Shown: in pieces, positions 25,754 to 37,952 of the stretch
Numbering within the stretch: the stretch's first letter is position 1
Layout of the letters: every line of letters begins with the position of its first letter
Origin: Circinella minor
Taxonomy: Eukaryota > Mucoromycota > Mucoromycetes > Mucorales > Lichtheimiaceae
Assembly: GCA_016758965.1 (NCBI GenBank)
Contig: JAEPRB010000089.1
Coordinates: 1-64,000 of the forward strand
DNA length: 64,000 nucleotides
Reading direction: 5' to 3'
Notes under the pieces: generated by a model
The model's input: only the letters and a program-made list of their open reading frames with translations
Database searches by the model: none
Told to the model about the DNA's origin: nothing
Translations under genes and position numbers: made by a program

Positions 25754-26402
25754 TCACTGTGCATTATTCCATCCTTGAATTCAAGGATCAACTGCTAGAA
25801 CAGGTTATAGGGATATAAATAGGGACTAATTTTATTTTTAAAAAAGTTTAAAGGATCAAAGGATTAGATTCAAGGATGGATCCTTTGAAAAGCAATAGCT
25901 GAAGTATTTTTGTGGAAATAAAATACATAAAATAAAATAAAAAGAGCATATGCTTCTTTCTTCATTTATTTATTTATTTGTTATAGTTTAACACGCTTTA
26001 TTAAATGTGCTATTTTATAACATTGTTGTATGATTTTTGAGGTATTAGGAAAATATTCTCTGGGTCTAGTTAAAGAATCAAAGGATGAGAATCAAGGATT
26101 AACTCTTAAAAGCTGTAACTAAAATTTCCCTGGTTCTAGTTCAAGGATCAAAGGATTTTTTTTTTTTTGAGGTGAGTAGCCTCAGTAATAAAATATTTTA
26201 TTAGCAGCTTCGCGTACCACATGCGGAACGTGTGCGTAACAGGGGAGACAAGGGTGCAATGTACGTAAAAGAACAATATATAGATATATATGAAGGATCA
26301 AAGGATGAAATTCAAGGATTGACTCGAAAATATTTAAACATCCGATCATCCTTTGTTCATCCTTGAAAATTAATTTTTCAAGGATGGAATTTTCCACAGT
26401 GT
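25754..26402. mobile_element. MITE-like element with TA target-site duplication
   Basis: Left end TCACTGTGCATTATTCCATC, and the reverse complement of the right end ACACTGTGGAAAATTCCATC. Both continue CTTGAA, giving about 25 bp of imperfect inverted repeat. Both ends are flanked by TA (25752-25753 and 26403-26404), the duplication made by Tc1/mariner-type transposases. The interior holds at least four copies of an approximately 30-bp unit of the form ATCAAAGGATnARATTCAAGGATT (near 25856, 26089, 26148 and 26297). No transposase is encoded, so it would move only in trans. Confidence 0.7.
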
Positions 26403-28749
26403 TATTATATATGACACTTTTTTTTATCAGTAAAGATAAATACATTACATCATATTAAATAAAAAATAATTTGGTTTTTATATTTTTAATGCTCCATATC
26501 TGTTACTATTATTACTATTATTATTATATCTTTATAATATATGGTCAACAACAGGAACTATGGAAATATATAGTACAATAGCACAGATATGGCAAGAATG
26601 GTTTTTAAACACTGGGTTTGCATTAATATAGAGATGCTGCGCAAGCAAACAATAGCTTCAACATAAATATCGGGCGTTGTTCAATAAATTGGCTCGATAG
26701 GTTACAGCCCGACATCGATTGTCAATGCACAAGAGTGAAATTTATTAGTTATTGACTGAGGTGATGATCTATATATAGCAGTAGGATTTTTATGTATGTA
26801 GACAAACCTAGAGTTTAGAAATGACAATGAGACCCACTCAGCAGAAGTGGAAATGGACATTGGAATATATTTTTTCATAACTTAAAATATAAATATATAC
26901 TCTCTCTCTATCTCTCTTTTTTATTATTATTTTAATAGAATTTCTTTATTCCATAATTTCATAAACATATTGACTGAATGAAAAAGGTTTCCACCTCTCG
27001 GAAACCCACACTAATTCAGTGACTGTTGTATTTTATAGGCTGTGAGCTATTCAGAATTTACGGGGGAACGTCTTTTCCGTCTCCTCTAGTTTTTCATCCA
27101 AATTTGTGGTATTAATAATGTGTACTTACTCCTCACTTCTATATTTTTTATAACAATTTTATAAATATACAAGGGATAGTGTTTATTAGATTATTGAACT
27201 TTCTGTTGTAAGCAAGCAAATACCACAAGTAAATTTTAAAGATAATGGACCATGGAACTCATCTTCAAGAAGAAATAAAAAATCAAAATGAAGAACAGTA
27301 ATAATGATGTTTATGTGTTTAAACCTTTCCAAGAATTTGTCTACTCCTACTTAAAATAATCTGTTTTCCAGGTAGTTCGGATAAAAAGGATCAAAACCCC
27401 GTTTTAAACAGGGAGATGCCCAATTTTGCATATGTATATAGTTTTATTTATGGCCCTTGCTTCCAAGTAGAATATTGCTTTTTTTCCCTAATAGTTGGTA
27501 GCTCATACTTTTATTTTTGCAAATAATAATAATATTATGCAAGTATTTTTATATTCCTGATTGTGTATAAGATATATTACGTGTTTTTCATTTCCAATCC
27601 AAAACTGCCATTTACTTGATTCTGTTACACAAATCTCAGCTGTTATTCAACTATTATGAACCCTTATGTTATATACCAATAACATTGGGTGCTGCTTTAT
27701 TCTAAATTGGCACGAATCAAAATTTTATAGGATGACACAAAATGCTAGTAAATCATGACCAGGTTCCTAATTGGATCAGTATATCTATATTATACATTAT
27801 CTGCTGGATACTACCAAAGAATTTGCCAAGACTTTTTATTGTTTAAACCATCATATGAAAAAAAAGATAAATTAAAGCTTTTTGATTTATTCATTAAACT
27901 TGTTAATCTTAAAGTATATTAGTTTTCTTGTTTTGGATCAGAAAATGGAGAATAATTATATGCATGTATATACTTGCATCGGGACAGATTTAATAACATC
28001 AGTGGCATATATATATTTCAATCGGTGACAATATTTTCGATATATTTTTGTCGTTCTGTCAAAATTAAGAGTATAGACATATATACGTATTTATATTTTT
28101 TTTTCACAACACTAATATAAACTTCTGCATGTAAAACGGTGTTATATGCCTATTTTAGCAAGTAAGCCAGAAAAATAGAATCCGTATCCCGTCCATTTTA
28201 ATGTGTGCTATTGAGCTTTTATTCACTACAAAGACACTGCTCATAACCACAGTCAGACAAAAAAAATAAGCACACTACCTTGTCTGCTGAGCTCATATAT
28301 TTAGTTGTTAGGTGTATTTCTTAATACTTACGTAATGCGCTTTATACATTCACAATAGCAGAGTGACCTGTAATTTTGCGTGGGATTTTCCCAAAATCGA
28401 TATTTAAATCGTTTAATACATTATTTATAACAAGTGAATTCAAATGGCCATAATTCACTACGTAGTGCATTTTCGTTTGGCATATTTATATGATAAAAAG
28501 AAAATTACACGAGGGTACATAATTGGTATCCATAAAGTAGGGTACTTAGTATTTATTATCGTTGTACAAAGCACAATTTTTTTCACATTTCCAACCAATG
28601 GTGATTTTTTCTTCTTTTATGGTGGTACACCGCAACCAAAATATGTATATCATTCAGTAACACTGAATAAAAAAGCTGACTGCTTTGTTCTTCTTTTTTT
28701 TTCTTTTTTTTTTTTGAACTTGTTCTTTTGTTTGAAAAACGTATATCTC

Positions 28750-29927
28750 ATGAACTATTCGGATGAGCCATTGAAACCATCAAGGTATGCTGTAATTCGA
28801 TGGTTTAACTTCGATAAATTCATCCCAGAGGCAGCAGTAACTTCACATTGGGTTTCTTCAGAAGTATTTCTCGGTATAAGAACTATTATTACATTATATT
28901 CGACAATTGTTTTGTGGGCTAATATTGGTGCCAATGCCCAATATGGGGAATTCAAGCGATTTTTCGCATTTTTTACAAATCTTACATTTATTGGCTTACA
29001 TGCATATCTTGTGGTATGTTTGTGAAGGGAAAAAGCTTGCACTGTTCGAAAGTTACATGGACTGGGAACAAAAAAAAATTAACATAAATTACTTTATACA
29101 ATAGACAGCCTTATATCATCATGTCCGATACATAATATCTCGAAAGCACCTTGGATCGTTTTTTGATCAGCCTGCATTCCTTAATTATCTTTATTATTAT
29201 CTTTATCATACAATTCTCGTTTTCAAGTAAGGCACTAACAATATCATAAAGAAATAAAGAATGACGTTTTTACTTAATTAGTATACAATATACTGTTTTA
29301 CGCTCATAGTATAATTACTCCTGTAGTGTACTGGAGCCTTCTGGCAAATGGAGGTACGTATGTTTTCTTATTTAAGAACTACAAGCCAATTCACTGTACT
29401 ACATATAAAATATTTCAGATTCAACTTTACTCACCAACATCTCAATATATCTTTATAGACAGCAAAGTTGCACCTTTGGCAATTTGGCTTAATGTTTCAG
29501 TCCATGGTGTTTCCTTTTTCTTAATGATGTTTGATATGATATTTTGTCGTATCAAAATGCAAATTAATATGGTCTTGCTAGTCTTTATTAACGTTGTATT
29601 ATACATGTTCCTAAGCTTTATTGTTCACGCAAGGTAAAAATCATGAGTAATTTCTTGTTGTTGTTACACAACGTTGATAGTGAATTAATTTTTTGAAAAA
29701 TAAATGTATATAGTGCTGGATTTTGGGTGTATCCTTTCTTAAACTGGGATCAAGGAGGTATTGCTGCAGGTCTTTATATTGGTGTTGCAGCATGTTTTAT
29801 TATAGCATTTTTCATTCAAATGTTATTCCATTTCATACGTGATTGGATTGCTGGACGGAATACAGTGATTAGCAAAGAACAACCACAAGAAATGAACGAA
29901 CGTCGTCATGACCTAGAAGCAGCATGA
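28750..29927 (+). CDS. FAR-17a/AIG1-like multi-pass membrane protein
   Basis: Exons 28750-29013, 29105-29226, 29310-29353, 29459-29633 and 29714-29927 give 272 residues. Hydrophobic segments and the order of motifs fit the FAR-17a/AIG1 family: FFAFFTNLTFIGLHAYLV, ITPVVYWSLLANG, WLNVSVHGVSFFLMMFDM, and SAGFWVYPFLNW near the end, followed by a last helix and a charged tail. The Thr after FF and the His in the NVSVH segment match the positions of the Thr/His pair used by human AIG1 to hydrolyse fatty-acid esters of hydroxy fatty acids. Enzyme activity in fungi is inferred only. The start at 28750 is chosen because the frame upstream runs into poly-T and has no family match. Confidence 0.8.
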
Positions 29928-31576
29928 TATATTATCATATTCTAGGTCAAGCTATCTTTGTATATTATATATACTACTACTATAATTGATATAATTTTAT
30001 AAATGTACAACATTATTATAATCTAGTAAACTGATAATTCTATATATTACAACCGTTATATTACAGCTATATTTAATAAATAGTAATCTTATGAACACCA
30101 TTCTGGTATTGTTGCTGCTCTATTACTCTCGACCAGCTAGACGAAAATTATTTTTGCACATGAAATCAGGGATTCAATCATTGCAAGCAATACATACTTT
30201 AAAGAATTCAAAATGTTATTAATGTGTTTATCATACATAATATGTAAGTTGTTCCAATTTTGAAAACAGGCTAGATATACAGGATTTTTCCAAATTATTT
30301 GCGCTGAACTAAATTAATTTTGCGCCAATAAGAAAGGGAATTTTGCGTCACATATAAAATTATTTTGCGTTGTCTGGGGAATAATTTTGCGTTAGTAATT
30401 TTGCGCCAATGATTTTGCGTTCCTGTTTTTGCGTCAAAATATTTACTTCCTTGCTGTTTATAGCTTATTTTTATTGTTCTTCTTAAAGTGGTTCATATGG
30501 AATTTATTCATGAGAATTGTTAATGAAATATTGGTTAATATCTTCCCTGCTGAGGCATTAGAGAATATTAAGTGCTTGGATGTAAATGCTTCAGCGCAAA
30601 AAATTAGGCGCAAAATCATTGGCGCAAAATTACTAACGCAAAATTATTCCCCAGACAACGCAAAATAATTTTATATGTGACGCAAAATTCCCTTTCTTAT
30701 TGGCGCAAAATTAATTTAGTTCAGCGCAAATAATTTGGAAAAATCCTGTAATATATATATTATATAATATGAGTTAAATTATTGTTTTGAGCGATTATCG
30801 CTTTATAGGTATCAGAAATGAGCTATTTGTATACAGTTATTTTCTTATGGTGGGGTAAGTTTTGAAAATATGTAATATCTTCTTACAAAACTTCGGACCT
30901 CTCCCAGTATAATACTCACCTGATTTGACTGAGTACATACTATGGGCATTTGAGATGTAGTTGAAAATCGATTTTCAAAATTTATAAACTTCTTAGAGCC
31001 TCACTGTACAAGATGTAGTATTAGCAAGCTCCTACAGTATACGTTATTATTCTATCATGAATACAAATCACTACTTATTTATCACCCACTGTATTTTACA
31101 CTTATCCAAACAGTGACCGAAGTAAAACATCAAATACTCAATATACTTATTGCCCAGCAAAAATAATCTTCTACTAGAAAAAGAAAATCGAACCATGGCT
31201 CGTTAAAAATATTTGCACTGAATATTCTAAAAGAGTTTATATTAGTATGCTAAATTCCATCTACTCTAAAGATCGTCGCCATCGTTTTACGTTGTCCCTT
31301 TAAAGGTATGCAAATTTATTGGATTTTAAACCTATCTAATATTTAGCAACTGATAAATTTGTTGGATCGTACCAAAAAGAATATACTTGTAACTAATATT
31401 TTACGGGGTGCAATTATGTACAAAATTTATTTTAATATATTATATTCTTAAGATGATGGAGAAAAATGATTCATTGAATTTGGAAGAAAAAAGATGGAGA
31501 TGATGGTCGAGAAGCGAAAAGAAATTGAAACAACAGGGTATTACTCTAAATGTACAAGAAAAAAGGGACTGGATTT
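29928..31576. other. Intergenic region containing the foldback element
   Basis: Contains the 30280-30748 element and an 18-bp perfect palindrome TTGAAAATCGATTTTCAA at 30961-30978. No gene is supported. The open frame at 30429-30668 lies within the element and is a by-product of its arms. Confidence 0.5.
30280..30748. mobile_element. Foldback/MITE element with perfect 140-bp terminal inverted repeats
   Basis: Positions 30280-30419 are the exact reverse complement of 30609-30748, checked base by base, with a further imperfect extension of about 28 bp inward. The ends are CAGGATTTTTCC...GGAAAAATCCTG, directly flanked by TA on both sides (30278-30279 and 30749-30750), as after Tc1/mariner-type insertion. 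Each arm carries seven TTTGCG words (TTTGCGC, TTTTGCGCC, TTTTGCGTC, TTTTGCGTT types), mostly 18-22 bases apart. There is no transposase. Perfect arm identity implies a young insertion or ongoing arm homogenisation. Confidence 0.85.
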
Positions 31577-33601
31577 TTAAGCAATGGTAACAATATCATC
31601 ATAAAGTAAATTAGTCAAAAATTCATCATAATGTTCACCAGTAACATTGGTAGCAAATGCCTTTTTGGCTGTTTCAAACTTGCTTGCAGCATATTTTTCT
31701 TCACCCATTTCTTGCTTGAGTTTTGCACACTCTTCATCCAATAACTGAAGGTTAAGTTGTGCAGTGATTGTTTCACCTTCATCTGTCTTTGCCCCGTGTC
31801 GTGCCCACTGGAATAATTGTGAGCGAGAAATTTCGGCAGTAGCGGCATCTTCCATCATATTGTTAATAGGAACACAGCCTGCACCACGTAACCAGGCTTC
31901 CATGTAGGTTAAACCAACGCGGATATTTTCGCGAATACCTTGCTTGGTAATAGCACCAGTAGGAACACTCAGTAAGTCGGCAGCAGTAACTTGAACATCA
32001 TCGCGGGAAACTTCAAGTTGGTTGGCATTTGGCATATACTTATCAAACACATCCTTTGCGATCTTAAGCAAAGCTGGATGACAAACCCAGGTACTATTAC
32101 AAAGTTATAGATGATTTTTTATTAGAATTTCTTTCTACTATCAATCCCCATTACATGTAATCCCAAATAATGACCTCTGACCCATATTTAAAAAAGCTCA
32201 TACATTCAATAAGATGAAAAAAAAAAGGCTTACCCATCATGACCAGCCTTTACTTCACGCAACTTATCAGCATCAACCTTGTCCATAGCAGCTTGATTGG
32301 CTTCGGGATCATTCTTAATGGGAATTTGTGCAGCCATACCACCCATAGCATGAACACCACGCTTATGACAGGTTTTGATTAAAAGACGAACATATGCATC
32401 CATAAAAGGAACCGTCATTGTAACTTGAGAACGATCAGGCAAAACGAAATCGGGACGTTCACGGAATCGCTTGATAAAACTGAAGATATAATCCCATCGT
32501 CCACAGTTCAAACCAGATGAATGTTCACGTAATTCATAAATAATTTCTTCCATCTCAAATGCAGCAAGAATAGTTTCAATCAAAACAGTACCACGAATTG
32601 TGCCGCGTTTCACAGAAAGCATATCTTGTGCTGTGTTGAAAATATCGTTCCACAATCTAAGTATATAAAAAAATATTACATGATGGTCAGAATCGGTTCG
32701 AACACTACTTCGCAACCAAACTTGTAAAAAATAAAACATTTACCTAGCTTCCAAATGAGACTCCATCTTAGGCAGGTAAAAGTAAGGACCAGCCCCACGT
32801 TGAACCAGTTCCTTTGCATTGTGGAAAAAGTAGAGACCAAAATCAAAGATAGATGCCGAAACAGGTTCACCATCGATGATAACATGTTTTTCAACCATAT
32901 GCCATCCTCTTGGTCTGTTACATTACCAAAATAAATAGTTAAAGTTAATACATCCAGAATTTTGATTTAGTTCAGTCACAAACAAAATTGGGTTTTTTTC
33001 TTACCGAACAATAAGAACAGCGATTTTACCATCTTTACGCAACTCATACAACTTACCATCTGGATTGGTAAAGGTGATAGTGCGACGAATGGCATCATAC
33101 ATGTTAACTTGACCAGAAAGACAGTTTTCCCAGGTAGGGGAATTGGCGTCTAATATACACATTTATTACAAATATGTGAGCTTACAATATTACATTCATT
33201 TTTCATATAAATTCTACATTTTTACGTAGCATACCCTCAAAATCTGCCATAAAGGTGGAAGCACCAGAGTTCAAAGCATTAATAACCATTTTACGGTCGA
33301 CAGGACCCGTAATCTCAACACGACGGTCCTCAAGGCCAGGAGCAAGGGGGGCACCTCGCCAATTGGGGTCTTGACGCACAGAAGCGGTTTCTGGCAAGAA
33401 ATCTGGAAGTTCACCCTGATCAATAGCCGACTGACGTTCTGCACGTTTTAACAACAAAGATTTACGAGTTTGATTGAATTTGCGATGCAAAGTTGCCACG
33501 AATTGGAGAGCTTCAGGTGATAAAATTGCACCCTCTTCCTTGGTTGAAACAGAACCTAGAACAGATACACCGGGTACATTATTGTTGTTGTAGGAAGACA
33601 T
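31577..33601 (-). CDS. MLS1: Malate synthase (glyoxylate cycle)
   Basis: Exons (minus) 33235-33601, 33005-33149, 32744-32914, 32234-32656 and 31577-32093 give 540 residues, the usual length for malate synthase A. The signature [16 protein letters not shown] is intact, as are the RGTVLIET and TFMADFEG segments that position glyoxylate, Mg2+ and acetyl-CoA. It condenses glyoxylate with acetyl-CoA to malate during growth on C2 compounds or lipids. The C-terminus ends DDIVTIA, so the SKL-type PTS1 common in this enzyme is absent and no PTS2 is visible. Cytosolic location or piggy-back import is therefore possible. Exons use many C-ending codons compared with neighbours, as in well expressed genes. 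Confidence 0.96.
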
Positions 33602-36600
33602 TTTGTAACTTATTATATAAAAAGAGGAAAGATAAAGAAAAGTATTAAGAGAGAGGATATGTGTAATTCTGACCCTTTATATATGTTTTGATTATATTTT
33701 GTTCATTGGACATTCACAAATGTGGAGAAAATGTGAAACTCAGTTTCTTTTTTTAAATGAGCTTTTCACCGTGTCAACGTCCCCTTTTAGTAAATCTTTG
33801 TTTAAATCTTTTAATTGTTCTCTTTACTTCTTTTCCGTTACCATGTTTATTCTCTATGCAGGAAGCTTAATTTTACTTGGGCTTACTATTCTTTTCAACC
33901 TATCTTTATTTTATATTATTTTCTTTCTTTGGTAAGGGGATTATTTGACTCTTCAACTGTCAAGGTTAATGTACATCATAAAAGTAATTCACTGGGGTCA
34001 GTTTCATGCCGCCCGCCGCCAATAACATTATCCGTTACCCCACAAAGCTTTTGCAATTGCATTAATACGTCACTTCCGAAACTTGCAAAAAGGTTGATCC
34101 GAATTTTTTTTGAAGCGGACTTTTTAAGATGTAAACCAATGATTTAAGCTTTGCTACTTTTTTATTACAAAATAAAGAAACATTCTTGTTTTCATGCCAC
34201 GTTTCTTCTTTCTAAGTCAGCAAAGAATATCCCAAGATTAATGGTATCAATCTTCTTGAAATCACCAAAACAAATTATGGCATTGTGAATTAATTATGTA
34301 ACTTATGGTGTGAGTAACAATGTATGATATATGAATTGGTACGTATTCCCCTATTTAGAAAAGGCCTTGTGAAGTAAACGAATAAATTCAGGAAGAGGGA
34401 TAAAAAAAGGAAGAATAAATTTATACGGAAAATAAAGGAGCAGAAATATTCCCACGAGTAGTTATATGTTAAGTTTTACAGAATAGCATACATGTTTAGA
34501 AGCTGTATACTTTATTTTATGACCAATTGAGTACTAACATGCTAAAAATAATTTGGAAGGAAAAAAAATAGACTAAAAGAAGTAATGCTGTAAAGCAAGT
34601 ATATATCACATTTTTGTATTCAATTTAATACGAATCCGAGTTTAATATCAATATATACTATAGGTATTGTTTTTAGATTACATCGATATTATATAATTGC
34701 CTGTATTCAACTGTGGTATATAAGGTCGTCCTACTTCATAGTAATAATAAAAAACCCATTATGATAACCGGATGTAGGAACGATGGCCTGACACATGATT
34801 AAGTGTGATCGGAAGGAAAATGTTGAGTTTTACTACAAAACGATTACCCATACATGTTATGTACCAACGCAATATACGAAATCTCGCTCCGATAGCGTCT
34901 TCTACCTATATCATTTGAGACTTATAAAAAAAGCCGATAGTGTATAATATTGGAACATTGACATCATAGCACATAAACTTCACTGCCCAGATTCTCATTA
35001 AAACAACCATTGTTCATTAGCCGCAAACACTTTTAAGGTAATCGTTTCTGTAAATTACGCACTAGCAGTCGATCAAACTGATACGCATTGCTGGATATTA
35101 TATTTTTTCTTCGCTTGGATGTTTTACGCCCGTACATCTATTTTCTTGTCTCTCTATCAGAATGACATAGAACTCAAGGTACAAACCAGTTGCCTTTTTA
35201 ATTCAGTCCAATTAAATATCCGGTCGCAAAGAGGTATTATTTATACAAATTCATTTGTAACCAACTGGTGCTCTTCCTCCCCACTTTGTTATCTTATATA
35301 ATTTACATCCCAGGAATGGAAGAAAGTTGGTTGCAAAATAAAGTAAAAGGTAATAATGCTCAAGTTGCTCTCGTAAAGGTCCTGAGAGTCGGAAAAGAAC
35401 ACTAGGAGTATACAAGTTACGACTGACATCTCTTTTTTATATACATACTGGAGGGGAAACAGCTATAGAAGTATTAAGAAGATATATATACATATAGGGT
35501 TCTATTAAGCTGAATAGGAAAGCCTGTATTTTACACCTATTTACTTATATATATTACTTTTCAGCGTTATTAATCCTCAGTAGTTTCAGGGTCCAAATTT
35601 CATCATGGATCGGCAGGCTAAAATTTCTGTTTCTGGTGAACTGAAACTACCAATTTAGATTCCACGATCAACTATCCGAGATCCATGATACCCGATTAAA
35701 GATCCGCAGGTCTGGTTACCAATCTTGACTTAACGATAACCAACGCTTATGCGAATAAATATTAAGTGTATATAAAAGGGCTTTTTCATAACTACTACTA
35801 GACTTTTTTTTTTTAGCTGTTCTTTTTTATTATATAATAAATATATTATTATATGCTTATATTTGGATAATGTTTCACTTATAATATATTTTCTCTTCTA
35901 TAATATCGCTTTTTTGCGGTTTGGAATATTACATGTCCAAGTGTCAATTCCCACATACATAATTTATTTATTATTCTGTTTTTCATATCATATAAGTTTT
36001 AGTAACTTTCACCCATTGAAGTTATGCTTTGGATCAATTTCAAACTATTTTATTTATAAGCTGATTAATTCGATCTATTCACTCTAATATTAATTCAAAT
36101 AATTTTTGCCGGTCCAACATGGTAGTTAGATATATATAATATTATCATAGATGTGTTGAACATTTAATCACATAGTATATTATAGGGGGTGGACCGCCGA
36201 TTTTTTAATAGATATAAATGGTGGCATATACGTACTTAGATTTTATGCATGTGTGTCAGGGACTTTATTTGTGCGATCAACATTATCAACATAAAAAGAG
36301 GAACCTTCTATATATATTACCCATTATAGCTTTTTCCTCCTTTTTTTTTAAAAAAAAAAGAAAAATGAGGCTGGGAGTTACTTTTTATAAATCTCAACTT
36401 TTTTTTGGTTTTTCATACTTCCTTTTTTATTCCTTTTTGTTCTAGTAATAATTTAAAAATGTTAGGAAACTAGGTACTATGCGAAGATAATGCATTAAAA
36501 AAAGCCAGTAAGACGTGGAGATTTATAGGTATAAATCTCTTCCTTTGGAAACTTGAAGGACCGATTTATGGCGTACATGCATAATAATTCAATGGTAATA

Positions 36601-37952
36601 TATATATATATGTCATACTCATACTATATAATAGTAAGAGTGCATGACAGTGATCTACATAGTAATCGTACCCTACCAAAGATTTATTTTTTAATTTATC
36701 GCAGTCAAGATCTCCTTGTAACCCCTTATCAGTAAAGCGATTAACTTCAAAACAATGATCATTTGTAATAAATGGCACAAAACATTATCTGTAGAAGCCT
36801 TTCTGATACGTAACAGGATATTTTTATTATATGTTAACAGAGATAAAGTATCTAACCATCATTACCGAGTGGTTCCTTTATACCATTATAATTAATATTA
36901 TTATTTATTATCGCGCTGCACTTGAAGTAATCAAGAATGAAAAAAGTATTTAAAAAAATCAGGGTTATATAGTAGCAGTGATCTGCTCTTCAGTGCTCCG
37001 ATCAAAGATCTGAACTCATTCAATGGTAGCGTAGCTATACATAGGCTATTCTCAGTCCGTGCATCTTTTTGCTAAATATTTAGATAAGATATAGTATGTG
37101 TGTAACAGTTCTTTACTATCGCTACTTTTTTTTTGAACCATTTATTTCAAAGTTCGTACACCGAAGGAGAAGGACGTTAAATATGACAGCCGAAGAACCT
37201 AAAAATGCTTTCCTGCAACATTTATATTATGTATGCGTGTATATTGTAATAATAAATATATTGGAGCGTTCGAGACCATGTGGGATGGAAAGCTTCATTT
37301 AGTGCACTTCCTTATGTTATAAATTGATACTGATGATATTAATGTATTTTTAAAGAAAATATTAATATTAATGGTAATATAACCATTGAACTGTCTATGA
37401 CGCCACGAGAATCGTTTTTAAGCAGAAATATATTATGGTAGAAAGTTTATACAAAACGGTAAGCCTTTCACTTTATTCATAGTAATGTAGTATCATTCTC
37501 CTTCATTCTCATAAAAAAAATCAATTGTAATTGCTCTCCAGACCCCTTTTAGCTGTTTGTTTACCACTATTTTTTTTTATTTAATCGCACGTTCTTGTTG
37601 TCACTGCTTTGAGTACAAAAAATTAAGTATAATTTGCTCCTTTTTTTGCTTTTTTTGAAAAAAAGTATGAGTACGTATGATCTCTTTCTGAAAATAAAAG
37701 TTAACCCCCCGCCCCCTTATTTCTTCCAAGCAATTTTTTTTTTCAGAAAATCCAAATATATTATGTACTCATCTCCTTGGAGCCAAAAATAAAAAAGGAT
37801 TTTTTCCATATTATGAATATTATGCCGTCTCACCCTTGCAAACATTACTTTCTCTCTTTCTCTTTTCTTTTTAATATTCTCTTCGAGAATAAAATATCTA
37901 ATTTTGATTGTTATTATTATTGTACTTGATGTTTCTTTCTTTTCTTTCAACC
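33602..37952. other. Long gene-free intergenic region
   Basis: About 4.3 kb. The malate synthase promoter side contains a GC-rich GCCGCCCGCCGCC patch near 34008-34021, unusual here. Two hairpins are visible: GTAGTTTCAG (35580-35589) pairing with CTGAAACTAC (35641-35650), and GAGATTTATA/TATAAATCTC with a two-base loop (36518-36539). Open frames in the region have no family features. No gene is supported. Confidence 0.5.
33674..33685 (-). promoter_or_regulatory. TATA-like box of malate synthase
   Basis: On the minus strand a TATATAAAGG sequence lies about 75-85 bases before the ATG, followed by a C/T-rich stretch. Position and sequence fit a fungal core promoter. Not proven. Confidence 0.35.

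Larger units (their letters stand above)
23838..28749. other. Gene-free gap with inverted-repeat elements
   Basis: About 4.9 kb without a supported gene. It holds the candidate elements at 24616-25455 and 25754-26402, a hairpin at 26971-27022, and otherwise unique AT-rich DNA. An in-frame extension upstream of 28750 (from 28444) is hydrophobic noise over poly-T and is not part of the next gene. Confidence 0.5.

Noticed and set aside
28444..28749. In-frame N-terminal extension of the FAR-17a/AIG1 gene
   Set aside because: It crosses poly-T runs, has no family match, and the ATG at 28750 gives the expected length.
30429..30668. 79-codon plus-strand open frame
   Set aside because: It lies inside the foldback element and its second half is the right arm. 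It has no protein features.
34080..34120. GGTTGATCCGAA resembling a carbon-source-responsive element upstream of malate synthase
   Set aside because: Only a partial match to the yeast consensus, about 500 bases from the start codon. The regulator is not established in this lineage.
35580..35650. Hairpin GTAGTTTCAG...CTGAAACTAC
   Set aside because: A single 10-bp stem with a 51-base loop and no further structure. Not enough to call an RNA gene or element.
36518..36539. Hairpin GAGATTTATA-GG-TATAAATCTC
   Set aside because: Terminator-like, but no gene ends here and the organism is a eukaryote. Probably chance.
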